Below are positions 35,235-46,313 of a DNA stretch of 64,000 nucleotides, piece by piece (positions within the stretch are counted from its first letter, which is position 1; each line of letters opens with the position of its first letter). The stretch covers positions 496,001 through 560,000 of the forward strand of contig NC_089245.1 of the NCBI RefSeq assembly GCF_000512585.2. The letters run 5' to 3'. Made by a program: the position numbers and the translations under genes. This stretch comes from Kwoniella bestiolae CBS 10118 (Eukaryota > Basidiomycota > Tremellomycetes > Tremellales > Cryptococcaceae). The notes beneath the pieces were generated by a model. It did not search any database, was not told the DNA's origin, and saw only the letters and a program-made list of their open reading frames with translations.

Positions 35235-36018
35235 AGGTGGGTGCATAGATGGGCATCGCATCGTGATAGGGGAATGTCATCGATCCATTCCGTCCTTTCC
35301 ATTACCAAAGGATTATATCCTCATAAAACAATTAGCCGTTGCTTCGGGTCACATGAAACCCCGATTCCAGTGTCCGAGAAAAGCTACATCCCTTTGTACT
35401 AACGCCCGTGTTATGTCGGCGGGCGCGCATATATACTCGGGCCAAGCTCTATCTGTGAGATGCCAGGTTCCAGCACATCCCGCGATCTGACACCCATTAT
35501 TAGTTGAGTTATGTGGGGCATTGCATGACTGTCTCGACCCTGGGAATTAACAGTTGGAAACTATCCCAGATTCAGGAGAATGGAACAAGGAAAAGATATG
35601 CCGTAAATGTGTCCGATGGGCGAAAGGTTATTCACTTTGTGTACGCGAATCTTAAAAGTGCGATACCCATCCCAAAGGTTGAGCATAGAGCGTAATGGGA
35701 AAGAATCAGAGATATGAAATGTAAGCATCTCTCTGCTATAGAGTAATTTGCACATTCCAACAAAGTTTATCACCTCTCATGTTACGGTAAGTTGTATTCC
35801 TTACTATACTTGCTTAGGTCTTGTTTACCTTCGTTGACGTTGGCTGTGTTATAGATTGATGAGCAGACAAATAGATATAAGTTGTACAGCATGTCATGGT
35901 TTATCAACACATTCTGATCATATTCTAATTGATATTGCTTCGAACGACATATACATTGACCCACTCAGCCTGACTGATAGCATAGATACACCCTCAAGAT
36001 CATAATTTTATACCAACG
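35235..36018. other. Intergenic region, RRP40 to WSC gene
   Basis: About 780 bp without a supported gene. The right part (35780-36010) is AT-rich and is the likely promoter of the secreted WSC protein gene. Open frames here are short and unsupported. Confidence 0.5.
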
Positions 36019-37315
36019 ATGTTCGCTCCGTATCTCGCTCCCATCGGTGTATTCACCTTCCTCACCTTGAGTCAGAAGGTGTTAGCGGACAATCTCTTCG
36101 TAGGTTGCTACAAGAACGATGGCTCTACATTCACCATCCAACAGGCGGATGATCCTGATACCTCTGTCGAATGCTCGGTAAGTCAGCTTTACCCACCCAG
36201 CTTCTCCTCAAACCCTGACTGACACCCGACGTTAACTTGATAGACATACTGTGGGTACGACGGATACGCGTACTCAGCCTTCCAGCAAAATACCTTGCAA
36301 TGTTATTGCTCGAACGACTACCCTCGACAATATTACATGGGCTCGGGAACGGACACAGCATGTGACGATACGAGCGCATTGAACGTGCGAGTCACGCAGA
36401 CTTCCTTCCAGAGTTTGGGATGTAAGGATACGGTGGTCTATGATCCTGATGGGTTCCAAGATTTCCTGGTGCTCAACCCTAAGGATTGTTTTAGGAATTG
36501 TAATGGTGCGTATCAGGCGACATATGTTGGTAATCCCGTAAGTGGTCTCCTCGTTCTACACAGAGAATGATCAACGGGACTGATGGAGATGACCGTAGCA
36601 AAACGGGTACTATACGTGTCATTGTCAATCGAATGAGCTGGAGATGATCGGGAACGATGTGACTTGTTCCGGAACCAGCTACTTTGTGAGTTCTTCTGGG
36701 TTCCCCTCAACTTGATTCTAGTGGACAGCAGCTCACTTCATTGCTCTCTGCGAGTTTAGGTATTCTTCCATTCTCGAGGTGAGTCTACTTGAAACCCGAG
36801 CAGAGTTGTTCCATATGGAAGGATCCGGAATTGATGCTGAATGATATTGTCTGATTGGAAGATGCGCAAGCCTCGGGTCTGACGCGAAGACGAGCCCGAG
36901 ATATGAGAGAGTTGCAAGCTAGACGACGTAGACAAGAAGTAGAATACTGCCCGCACGGTCTGACAGCTTGTAACGTCGCTCATTCCGGTAGTTATGAGGT
37001 CAGTCGATCAAACTCTCATCATCTGATATGGTCCATCACTAATCACTGCTCTCAACACACAGTGTCTCGATACTGATACAGAGCTAGAGTCGTGTGGTGG
37101 TTGTCTGTTCGGTCAGTACGGCAATGCTACGTCAGTCATTGGGCAGGAGTAAGTTCACCCTTTTTCTAGAATCACGAAGGGGTGACTGACGAGATGATTA
37201 TAGCTGTACGACCATGGGAGCTGCTCTAGGTGCATCTACGTGTCTTGATGGTCAATGTGTCGCATCAGCTTGTAAGAAAGGGTTGAAATTGGTCGATGGG
37301 AGATGTCAGGAGTGA
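36019..37315 (+). CDS. Secreted WSC-domain plus CPL1-like cysteine-rich protein
   Basis: Predicted extracellular protein. Residues 1-23 form a signal peptide (MFAPYLAPIGVFTFLTLSQK, then VLA). A WSC-like domain follows (NLFVGCYKNDGSTFTI, YCGYDGYAYSAFQQNTLQCY) with a second, partial Cys-rich repeat (SLGCKDTVVYDPDG, YTCHCQSNELEMIG). A basic stretch with two polybasic sites (TRRRAR and QARRRRQE) then precedes a C-terminal domain with CPHGLTACNV, YECLDTDTELESCGGC, GQDCTTMGAALGASTC and CVASACKKG. This last domain matches the CPL1-like domain of secreted basidiomycete proteins. The polybasic sites suggest Kex2-type cleavage that would release the C-terminal domain. Several small introns are canonical. 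A function in the cell wall, capsule or host contact is possible but not shown by sequence. Confidence 0.83.
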
Positions 37316-38220
37316 TCATGCTTTTGGGCAACCCTAGGCACAAGTTTGGGCACCTGCACGAGCATGTGAAACGGAAACTACGTCCATAGAGACTATTCAT
37401 TTTGGGATTCTTGTGATGCATGGTTTAGTTCTTTTGATGGTCATGAGCACGAATCGTGTCGACAAGCTTTTCCCACTTCGAGCTCCTGCATACTGGTGCC
37501 CTGAGATTATGGGTGCAATGGGATCTTCTTAGCGGTCAATGCTGACTGACTGGTATTCTTGAGGCTCAGTCCTCGCCATTCTCAGTGCCACTCGACCATT
37601 TGTACCGTGCTTCTGGTTTTCTGGATACCTTGCTCATAGCTCAAAGGAAGCGGAGTGCCAATCGGCGAGAATCATTCCATTCTAACCTGATCACACCCTA
37701 CAAAGTACAATTCTACCAGATCGAAACGGAAGTCGCCTTCACAATGCCAACCAAAATTACCCTGAAAATATCATGTTGATCATCGATACAAACGCGAATC
37801 GATGATCTGAGTGTAGTGTTTGGTCAGATCCTTCCTTGCCTTAGCCATCACGACGCCAGACATTAGCTGCAATCGTTACAAGCACAAGCTACAGTTTGAT
37901 GCGTCATCTGCTCGATCGTATGCATCCGCACCTACATAAAAGTACGATTCAGCTTATTGGAACTAGATTAGTCTTAGACCGTTATCCTGACACATCACGG
38001 TACCACCGATTGGGGCTCCCCTGAAATCGCAACAATCGATCGGCAATTACTATGGTGTGACCATCATCACCATCTCCAACTCCAATCGGAACGATCGATT
38101 TCCAGATTTCTGGGAATCATCTATTCTTTAGTTGATGACGAATGTATACAAGCCATCCAGGTTTGACTGTGGTTCATCGTCATGCGTATGAGATGGGACG
38201 ATCGATGCCGTTCCGGTCAA

Positions 38221-38242
38221 GACGTCATTCCGGGTGACGTTA
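38221..38242 (+). promoter_or_regulatory. Paired CRE/ATF-like sites
   Basis: GACGTCATT and TGACGTTA lie 5 bp apart, about 175-195 bp before the Con-6 ATG and about 47 bp before its TATA box. They match bZIP (ATF/CREB) half-sites in sequence only. Confidence 0.45.
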
Positions 38243-38288
38243 TTGATCTTGCAGAATTGAGTTCAGAACATTACCTCCTGGAAAAAGG

Positions 38289-38295
38289 TATATAA
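38289..38295 (+). promoter_or_regulatory. TATA box of the second Con-6 gene
   Basis: TATATAA, 122-128 bp upstream of the ATG at 38417, in a context (AAAGGTATATAACGGG) that is a strong match to a eukaryotic TATA box. Confidence 0.6.
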
Positions 38296-38416
38296 CGGGA
38301 TTGCGAGACTGTTTAAACGTTTTGTATCCTTCTTTCTCATCAACACAACAACACAACAAACCAACCCATCTCTACTATTCAACCTTCACCCACAACACCA
38401 ACTTCCAACTTTCACA

Positions 38417-38876
38417 ATGTCTGCCAAACAAGTTGCCGGAGGTCACAAAGCCGCTATTAACAATGATAACGTTCCTCAGGAGTCCAAGGAACACTCCAAG
38501 CAGTGAGTTCTTCCCTACACGTTGTGCACTACCAATGACTCAAGTATATGCTGACTTCTTCAATTTACAGAGTCGTTGATGATATCGAGAACTCGGGAGA
38601 TGTCGAGGCCGAGGCTGCTGAGGCTGACAGACCCAAGAACGAGGTGAGTCGCTGTCTGCCTCATCCACAGATCTCAAAGCATGCATCTGACAGATCCGTG
38701 TTTGTTTAGGGTAACGTCATCGGTGGTCACAAAGCTACTTTGAAGAACCCTAATGTCGGTGAGGAAGCCAAGGAGCACTCCAGACAGGTAAGTGATGGCT
38801 GTTGCTAGTACAATTCGACATGCTGACGAGTATGTGTTAGGTTCTTTCCGAGAACGGAGTCGATGTAGAAGCCTAA
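38417..38876 (+). CDS. Con-6 family protein with two Con-6 modules
   Basis: Second small Con-6 protein of the window, about 90 residues in four exons. It starts MSAKQVAGGHKAAINNDNVP. The two modules are GGHKAAINNDNVPQESKEHS and GGHKATLKNPNVGEEAKEHS, each followed by (K/R)QV. An acidic linker separates them (DVEAEAAEADRPKNE), and the tail is ENGVDVEA. Unlike the first Con-6 gene it has GGHKA in place of GGYKA and lacks the His-rich linker. Its intron positions differ, so it is not a recent copy. The strong TATA box and CRE-like sites upstream fit the stress- or development-induced expression known for the family. Its biochemical role is unknown. Confidence 0.92.
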
Positions 38877-39270
38877 GGATTACCTGAAGCGTAGTCTATA
38901 TTTTTGTAGCAATAGTCATCTTGAATACAAATATGTATGCATAGTTATCAATTAATCTACAGCAGATGTATACAAATAAGCACCCTGTTCCGCCTAGGCG
39001 CGCTTGTTCAGGTAATGAAGCGTGCCTAAAATTTCATCATACAATGTGTTCGCCACTTGAATGCACCTTGCGTGTATAGGTTGTCTGCTCTCTCCTTTTT
39101 CTCTCATCTTACATTTTTGGTCTTTCATCTTTCAATCACATAAACATAACGACATAGTCAGTGGAGTAAGAGGTTGTCGCCCACGTCTCTTTAATAATAC
39201 GCTATCGCTTCTACAAGCATCCACACTTCTCACCGGCTCCGCCATTAACACGTAGACAAAGCAATTCAAA
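38877..39270. other. Intergenic region, Con-6 to CWC25
   Basis: This 394-bp stretch contains the Con-6 3' region (AT-rich) and the CWC25 promoter/leader. No gene is supported. Confidence 0.5.
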
Positions 39271-40819
39271 ATGGGTGGTGGCGATCTTAACATGTAAGTG
39301 ACCGTTTCTAACCATCTACCCTCCTACGCCTTTCTGTCAGTAACGCCTGACTCCAGCGTGCTGACCATGAGTGCATCACAGGAAAAAATCCTGGCACCCA
39401 GTGCTCCTGGTCAACCAAGAACGAGTTTGGAAAGCCGAGAAGTCCGCCAATGAGGAGAAAAAGATGTTAGCTCAGCTTCGAAAGGAGCGAGAGGAGGAGA
39501 GGCAATTGGCTGAGCTGCAGAGGCTGCAGGAGGCTACCACGGGAAAGAAACGGGTGGAGAAGATGGATTGGATGTATGCTGCTCCGGGCAATGAGGGGGG
39601 CGCTCTGGGTGGTCAGAAGATTGGTGAGAGGGAGATGGAAGAGTATCTGTTGGGTAAAAAGAGGGTTGACGAGGTTTTGGCTAGAGGTGATAAAGATGTG
39701 AGTATTCCTCTCTCATTTTTATCATGTAGCAGGGAGGGCAATGTGCTAATGGATGAGTATGTGATACAGGTCGGAGCGACACATAAAGATTTCATAGCTG
39801 TGCAAAATGCCAATTCGGCTAGGGACACCGCATCGAAAATCCGTGAAGATCCGTTGTTGGCTATACGTAAACAGGAACAAGCTGCCTTGCAGGCATTGAT
39901 GAATCGTCCGGATATTAGGAAACAGATCAAGGCTGCTAAGAAGGAGAAGGAGAGTAAAGAGGATGGGAAAGCCAGGAAGAAGGCTGAGAAGGAGGAGAAG
40001 AAGTCGAGGAAGCATGATAGGCGATCACCTAGGTCGGACTATTCTGACGAGAGGGACAGGGAGAGAAGACATAGAAGAGATTCGTATGATAGGAGACGGG
40101 ATAGGTCGAGGTCGTACTCGCCTAAACGGGAGAGAGATGAGAGGGATCATTCGTCGAGGAGGAGGTATAGGGATGATAGTCCTTCGAGGAGGAGGTATAG
40201 GGATGATAGTCCTTCGAGGAGGGATGATAGGGATCGTAGAAGGGATGATGATGAGAGAGGAAGATACAGGGATGATAGGGATAGGAGTCGGGATGATAGG
40301 GACAGGGACAGACGAAGAGACGATAGAGATAGGGAGAGGAGTAGGGACGGATATAGAAGAAGAGAGGACGAGAGGAATGGATCACGAAGGGATGATCGAG
40401 ACGATCCTCGTATTCCACCACCACGACACTATCCCAACGGCTCCTCCGAAACAAAAGATATCAAACCTCATCCCTCCAGACCATCCGCACTAGATATGGC
40501 CGATCGACCCACCTCGTCATCTTCCTCTTCGCGTCCCACACCCTCGTCGACCAACGGGAATGGACAATCACTCGACGATATGCGCGCAGCCAGGCTCGCG
40601 GCGATGCAATCTTCAGCTACGGAGATGTACGATCAACGAACCAAAACTCTCGCTCAACGTGCCGAGGAAGATAGGAAGGAATCGGAGAAGGACGAGAAGA
40701 TGAGAGCGAAGTACGGGCAGGAACAGGCCAGTGCTGGGTTCTTCAAGCAGCAGAGTGGGATGAACCTTTCTGAGACGTTGTCGAGAAGAGCTGGGAAGGG
40801 GCTCTTGAAGGATATTTAG
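39271..40819 (+). CDS. CWC25: Pre-mRNA splicing factor CWC25
   Basis: Spliceosome factor required for the first catalytic step. Three exons (39271-39293, 39382-39697, 39770-40819) give 462 residues. The N-terminus MGGGDLNMKKSWHPVLLVNQ, then ERVWKAEK, is the CIR_N/Cwc25 signature: the first exon ends inside the Met codon before KKSWHP. It is followed by a long charged helix (REEERQLAELQRLQEATTG), DWMYAAPG, and the LLGKKRVDEVL segment. The C-terminal half is highly charged (Arg/Asp/Ser/Lys), with a 30-bp tandem duplication coding RYRDDSPSRR twice. The conserved end (SGMNLSETLSRRAGKGLLKD) matches orthologues of other fungi. The protein is longer than yeast Cwc25 because of the RD/RS-rich region. 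Confidence 0.93.
40160..40219 (+). repeat. 30-bp tandem duplication in CWC25
   Basis: Two exact, adjacent 30-bp copies of GGAGGTATAGGGATGATAGT plus the following 10 bases, encoding RYRDDSPSRR twice. The duplication keeps the frame and lies in the disordered Arg/Asp-rich tail. Confidence 0.85.
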
Positions 40820-43026
40820 AGTTGAGGATAGTGTCGTGAAACGTGTATAGACATGGCATCGGGATTCAATTTGTATCTTGTACGTAATCGAATGTATATC
40901 TGCTGAGCAGGAGTCATAAAACCCTTTCAATGATGATTTCGTCGAGGTGATGCTGCGACGATGCTACATATCTCTGGAACATGTGAGCTGGTAAGTGAAT
41001 GCGATGATCACTGAACTTTGCTCATAAATCAAAACACGGATATCTTGTACCATTGCTCGTAATGTAAGGGGTCAGTAATCCGAACAGGGGTTCGAATGAT
41101 GATCAAACCAAGAGGTAATCCATTCCCTCGCCATTTAATCGAATTTTTCTTCTCATAATTCGCATGGCGGATCATCCTCTCGCCTTTCAATGGAAATTAT
41201 CGGCAATGGTCTAGCAACGCCTATTCGACTCCCGGTCGTGACTGCATGTTATCGAATGGCATGGTAATCGTTTTATGGGTGTTGGACTGTCGTGTTATTG
41301 GCGTTGCAAGTATCATGCCTCTCTGTTCGTTGGCCTGGTTTGTCGTCCCCGTTCCCCTCCTCTCTGCATTCAAGTCAGGGCGTCCTATCTATGAGAGTGT
41401 CGTAAGTAGACCTTGTGGCCTGTGTCACATTCTGCCAGTATCACGGGTCGCAAGATAGTTGAGTGAAAAAGCAGGCAGGAGCATCGCAGTGTTGATGAAG
41501 CTATACACGATATATGGTCGAAATAAGACCCGGTAGCAGCTTGTTAGGCATAATGGCGCATCGTTCTCTCGCCAGTTAAGGAATTATTGCTGAGCACAAA
41601 CTGCACATCGCCTATTTGATCCCGTGTGAGGATCACACGCTATTGGATAGCACTGTGAACCAGACTGTCGTGTTATTGAGATTCTTAGTATCACTGACAA
41701 ACTCAAGCCTTTCCCTTCATACCTTTGACCCCGAAACCTGGTGTGCCACATGTGGGCTGGCTCCAATCTCTGTTCGTTCAAGGACAGCCAGACTTCAAGA
41801 ACGTTCGATCTTGGTCCTACCATATCTGGATCGATCTACGATTTATGATATAGTTCCGCTACAGGATATTATCAAAGCAAGGGAAAGCTCTGGAAGGAGG
41901 GACGCACAGATGCGTCTCACATGTAATCTTCAATCCCAAAGCCAATTCACTCATGAATCATGAATCTTAAATCACCACCATCACCCTTCAGTCTCTGATC
42001 ACATCCAGACTCCACAAGGATCGAGCCTCACCAGCACAGGGGACAGGTAAACATGTAAAAGTCGTTTCCAAACATCGGAGCCCCTTGTTCGGGTTATATA
42101 CGCTGAAAACACCCCCATTTTTCTCGTCGGGGTGTTGGACGCATTGACGAATCATTCTCTCGCCTTTTACTAGAGAAAGCCGTGTATCCGTCACAAGACC
42201 CGAGTTCGAATTTCTTCCTAAACTCTCATCGAGTATAAATTGTCAAATAACCTTTTTGTGGGGCCGGGGAGAAGTGCCACATTGAATTGACTTCTCGTCT
42301 TCAAGGCTTGTGATGGAGTGGATGCATTTGGGTTGCTCTTTGGCCGGAAGGGATGGTTGAAAGTTCGGAATGGATCTGCAAGTTGAAGGAGGGAGATGTA
42401 TGCATTGGGTGGATTGATATGGCGATGTGGATGAAGGTGGGAGAAAAAGGAGGTGAATTACGAATAGTTGGGAGGGGATGCCACACGCGCGCTTGGACGA
42501 CGACTCCCACTTCCCGGATTTCTGGTGGGCCGGGATAAGGCGGGGCTCAGATGCATAACCTCTTTGGACTAGCGGATTTAAATCAGGGTATCATTTACAT
42601 AGAGGGGAGTGAGTGGCGGCAGATGCAAATGACTGATGTGACGGGGAATGAGACATGTCCTGCTCTATCTCCTTGCTCTCTTTTCATCGGGTTTTGAATG
42701 GTGATATATCATATCGTATCATATATCGTATTTCATCACTCGTCATCATCATCCTTCTTTCTGTGTCAGATATCAATTCGACATTCACCGCTGGTATCGC
42801 AAGGCTGTGTCAAGTCAATTGCAGAAGTATCTGATCTGTATCCTATATACTGTTTATTCGGTCATCGGATACTTGAACCCTCCCCGGACCGATAGCATAC
42901 AAGAGAAGAGAAAACGCATTCATAATCAACCATCCCACACATCCCACCATCGACTGAATCTCAAGCATCGTTAGTCGTCGTCCCCTTCTTACATCCATTC
43001 TTCCACACCATCAAACAAATAGCACA
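40820..43026. other. Longest gene-poor interval, with a dispersed short repeat
   Basis: About 2.2 kb with only short unsupported open frames. A 19-bp motif of the form GRCGVATCRTYCTCTCGCC occurs at 41167-41185, 41555-41573 and 42147-42165, and a diverged core at 41118-41132. Near 42690-42740 there is an AT-rich series of ATATCATATCGTATC-like units that lies in the promoter of the downstream RING gene. A non-coding transcript or a decayed element is possible; sequence alone does not show which. Confidence 0.5.
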
Positions 43027-45682
43027 ATGTCAACTTCATCCAGCACTCTCACCTCAGGGTGGTACACCAATGCATAGTAAGCCTCCCTCCCACCCTTCCC
43101 CTTCCTGGTATACATGACTCATGCTCACACATACAGTCCCCACAGCTCAGGACCCTTCCGATCCAATCGACTGAGAGCACCCTCCCTCTTACCTGGATCA
43201 AGAAGACCCATACCAAACATTATCCCTGTTCAACAGACTTTGGTAGTTGATCAGACTCACAACACCACCCCTACCAACAACACCGATGATAACAAGAATG
43301 TGAGAAGGAGAGAGACGATCTTTGGACCTGACGTTGGGGAGGATGACGAACCTGGTTGGACGGAAAATAAGAACCAGGAGATCGGGGTGGAGAAAGTCAA
43401 GGAGTGGGTGGAGAGGAGTAAAAACGAAGAGGTGAGTGATATATTTTATAGGATGTGGATAGTCTGATCAATCGGATCGCCTGCCAAATGGTCAATCCAA
43501 GGCAATATGCTGTTCTCTGCATTGTAGTCGATGTTTTTCAGAGGAGTATCAATTGCTGATGATTCAATTGTACCCAGGGTTTACACGCCACTACGACCCT
43601 TCAAGCGTTGGTCAATCTGAAAAGACCCACCTTACTCTTACATCAGATCGAAAGTCCCATCGAAGAAGGACGATCGTCTATCGATAAAGCCCCAGAGGAA
43701 GACATTACCGTAGCAGCCGTCACATCATCGCCTCAACGAGGTTCCATCGGCGGTGCGAGTCAAGGTCATTTCAAGCGAGATTCAGTCAACACTCAAATTA
43801 TCAATGCCCCGCCTTTACACGGCTTATCATTCAAGTATGACGCCACTACCCCCTTGGTACGAGTCCAACTGGAGATCTATCCCACACCCCGTACGCCCGC
43901 TCACCACGTGGATGGGGACGGGGCAGTGGAAGGTAAAGAAAGTATAAGTGATGATCACGATAACGAGCCTAAGATCATCTACTCGGGATTACATCAAGGA
44001 GGATTCAACCAGTCTTTCACTTTACCTCATACTTCCGCGTTAGACCTGAGCGACGCGATCATTCCTATCGAGGAACAACAACACCAAGAACAACAGGAAG
44101 CCGATGCTGCCGCTGCCACTGCGGCAAGTACTGCCAATGAGCCACAGAACGTGCCTGTTCCAGAACCGGTTACTACCCCTCCTGGAGAGGAGTCAGGCGG
44201 AAGTAGATGGCGAAGAGGTTTGTTCAGAAGGAACAGAGAACAGGATCTGGAAGCTGCCACGGGGATCGAAATGACCAATCGACTCGATGCGAACGGGCAA
44301 CCTATCACTGCGAATGCGGAGGGACAGGCTGAAGGAGGCGAGACTGAGAAGAAGAAACCCGTCGAGAAAGGTATGAGGTTGTTGATCAGGATTGATGGTG
44401 TTGGACCTGAAGGTGGGTTGAGTTGATTCAATGGGAATCGTGCTGGTACTGATATTATGATATCAGGCGAACCATTACCTAGGAATAACGCTCAACTCAC
44501 TCACATACTCATCAGCGGTACTTGGGTGACGGACAATAATGCTTCTACTACAAACACCACTCAATTACCTGAACAAGGTCAACTCCCAGGAAAGAGAGTA
44601 TGGGTAGTCAAAGTGGCGAGGCGAGAGGCTGTCGTGAGTCTGAGCGCATTAATCAGAATAATAGTGTGCACCGAGCTTACATGATCATCTGTAGATCGGC
44701 TCACACACCTTCCTGCTCAAGGAGATCTACGGTCTCTCCTCCACTTCGACCTCGTCCTCGAACACGCAATACCCACCTACGCAAGATGATCCCTACGCTT
44801 CGACACCCAACGAATGTATCGTCTGTCTGACTTCACCCCGAGACGTTGTCTTGCTCCCCTGTCGGCATTTGGTGGTTTGCCGAGACTGCGCGGTGGGTAT
44901 GGTCGAATATGGTGCGGGAGGTAAGGTGGGCAGAAGAGAGGACGCAGAGGCGAACACAGGTGCTGGGGCCGGTGCCGACGCTGCTGCTACCGGTACGAAT
45001 GGTGGGACTGGAAGTGCGAACAATGCTACGGCTCAGGTCGCTGGAGGTACCACCACTCAGGGTAGGGAGAGGAGGAAGAAGAAGGTCAAGGGGTGGTATT
45101 GCCCTGTTTGTCGGCAGCGTGAGTGTCTGTTTTGTTCTGTAACTTAACAAGTCGATACCCAATTATCTCTGCAAGAGCGATGTTGATCGTTGAGGTCGTA
45201 TAGCATATACCTCTCTACTTCGACTAGCTCTTCCCAACTCTGATTCCGCAGTCGACGCGGTCCCCACAGAACACGAACTAGCCAGAGTTCCATCCCGAGC
45301 AGCATCTGTACGAACCACCCGAACTGCCCGATCGGTCTTGGCTCCATCCATCGCGCCGACTCTACCTGACGGCGCTGAGAGGATGTTAGACGCTCTACGA
45401 CCTGATGACGTTCGAGCAAGAGACAACGAGGAAGATGATGAAGAAGATGAGGTTGAATCGAGGGACCAAAGGGGAGACGGGGGAGAGGAGAGACCGCAGT
45501 TCGTACTCGGTGGGGAAGGGGAAGATAAGAAGGACGAGACGGAGACGGAGCACAAGGAGAATATCAATGATACCAACAAGCAAGATACCAGAGCATTCGA
45601 CCTCGGTCAACCTATCTCTTCGACGGGGCTGGATGCGTCAGCGAGAAGGAGTCAGGAAGGTAAAGGATGGAAGGAGGTTTAG
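43027..45682 (+). CDS. Mahogunin/RNF157-like RING E3 ubiquitin ligase
   Basis: Predicted E3 ubiquitin ligase of the MGRN1/RNF157/LOG2 family. Six exons give about 750 residues. The N-terminal half contains the family's beta-rich region (GLHATTTLQALVNLKRPTLL, HGLSFKYDATTPLVRVQLEI, QLTHILISGTWV, GKRVWVVKVARREAVIGSHT, FLLKEIYGL). The RING follows: CIVCLTSPRDVVLLPCRHLV, VCRDC, then about 70 residues, then WYCPVCRQPYTSLLRL, i.e. C3HC4 with a long Ala/Gly/Thr-rich and basic insert before the last CxxC. Acidic low-complexity tails follow (RARDNEEDDEEDEVESRDQ). The RING's final CPVCRQ is split from PYTSLL by an intron. In animals such proteins act in endosomal trafficking; the fungal role is not established. 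Confidence 0.85.
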
Positions 45683-46313
45683 ACGACTCAAATCATCCTT
45701 TCAACTTGCTTTAAGCTGTTCGGAGATGGGGGTTCTACTTTGTATCTTGGGATCTGGATCGGTATAGCTTATTTTACAAAATACAATACAATACAATACG
45801 ACAAAAACAGAAGGATAAGGATCCAGTCAGTGTATGTTCAGCGTTCATCTGTGATTTGATTTGATTATTTTAATCTAGGGTTGTAAGGTTGGAATGTCAG
45901 TATGGCTGTAATGTATGAATTATACAAGTCTCATCGTTGTGCTGAATGTGTTTCAGGACAATCAATCGTGCGGTCGTGCAATCGTATCGTTGTTTCTGCT
46001 CTCCTCGATGTCTGATGCCAATGCAAGATGATTGTTCAATTGTTTGGGTTCACCATGATATCCATATAATTCATAATTCTGAGACAGGATCGTTAGACTA
46101 TTTTAAACCGAATACTTAAGAATCCAAGGAAACGAAAGAGGAAGAAACATCCAGTATTCACAAGATTGATTTCTCCTAATACTAAACTAAAAACAATCTT
46201 CAGGAAGAACTGAAAAAATGAAAAAAAAAAAACACGCAATCATCCAAATGAAATATGAAAGAAGAGAAAGCCAAATCCAACTTGATCATCATACAAATAC
46301 CAAAACACCACCT
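45683..46313. other. Convergent 3' intergenic region
   Basis: About 630 bp between two converging stops. It contains an ATACA-type short tandem repeat near 45779-45800 and A-rich tracts near 46215-46235. No gene is supported. Confidence 0.55.

Larger units (their letters stand above)
37316..38416. promoter_or_regulatory. Intergenic region with promoter of the second Con-6 gene
   Basis: About 1.1 kb with no supported gene. Near the right end are two CRE-like sites (GACGTCATT at 38221-38229 and TGACGTTA at 38235-38242) and a TATATAA box at 38289-38295. A CA-rich leader then runs to the ATG at 38417. The arrangement is typical of a strongly inducible fungal promoter. Confidence 0.55.

Noticed and set aside
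39963..40493. 176-codon plus-strand open frame rich in Arg/Gly/Met
   Set aside because: It is an overlapping frame of the CWC25 Arg/Asp-rich repeat; the low-complexity DNA keeps other frames open.
41085..42215. tRNA-like T-loop strings (GGGTTCGAAT, GAGTTCGAAT)
   Set aside because: No acceptor stem, D-arm or anticodon arm can be folded around them, so they are not tRNA genes.
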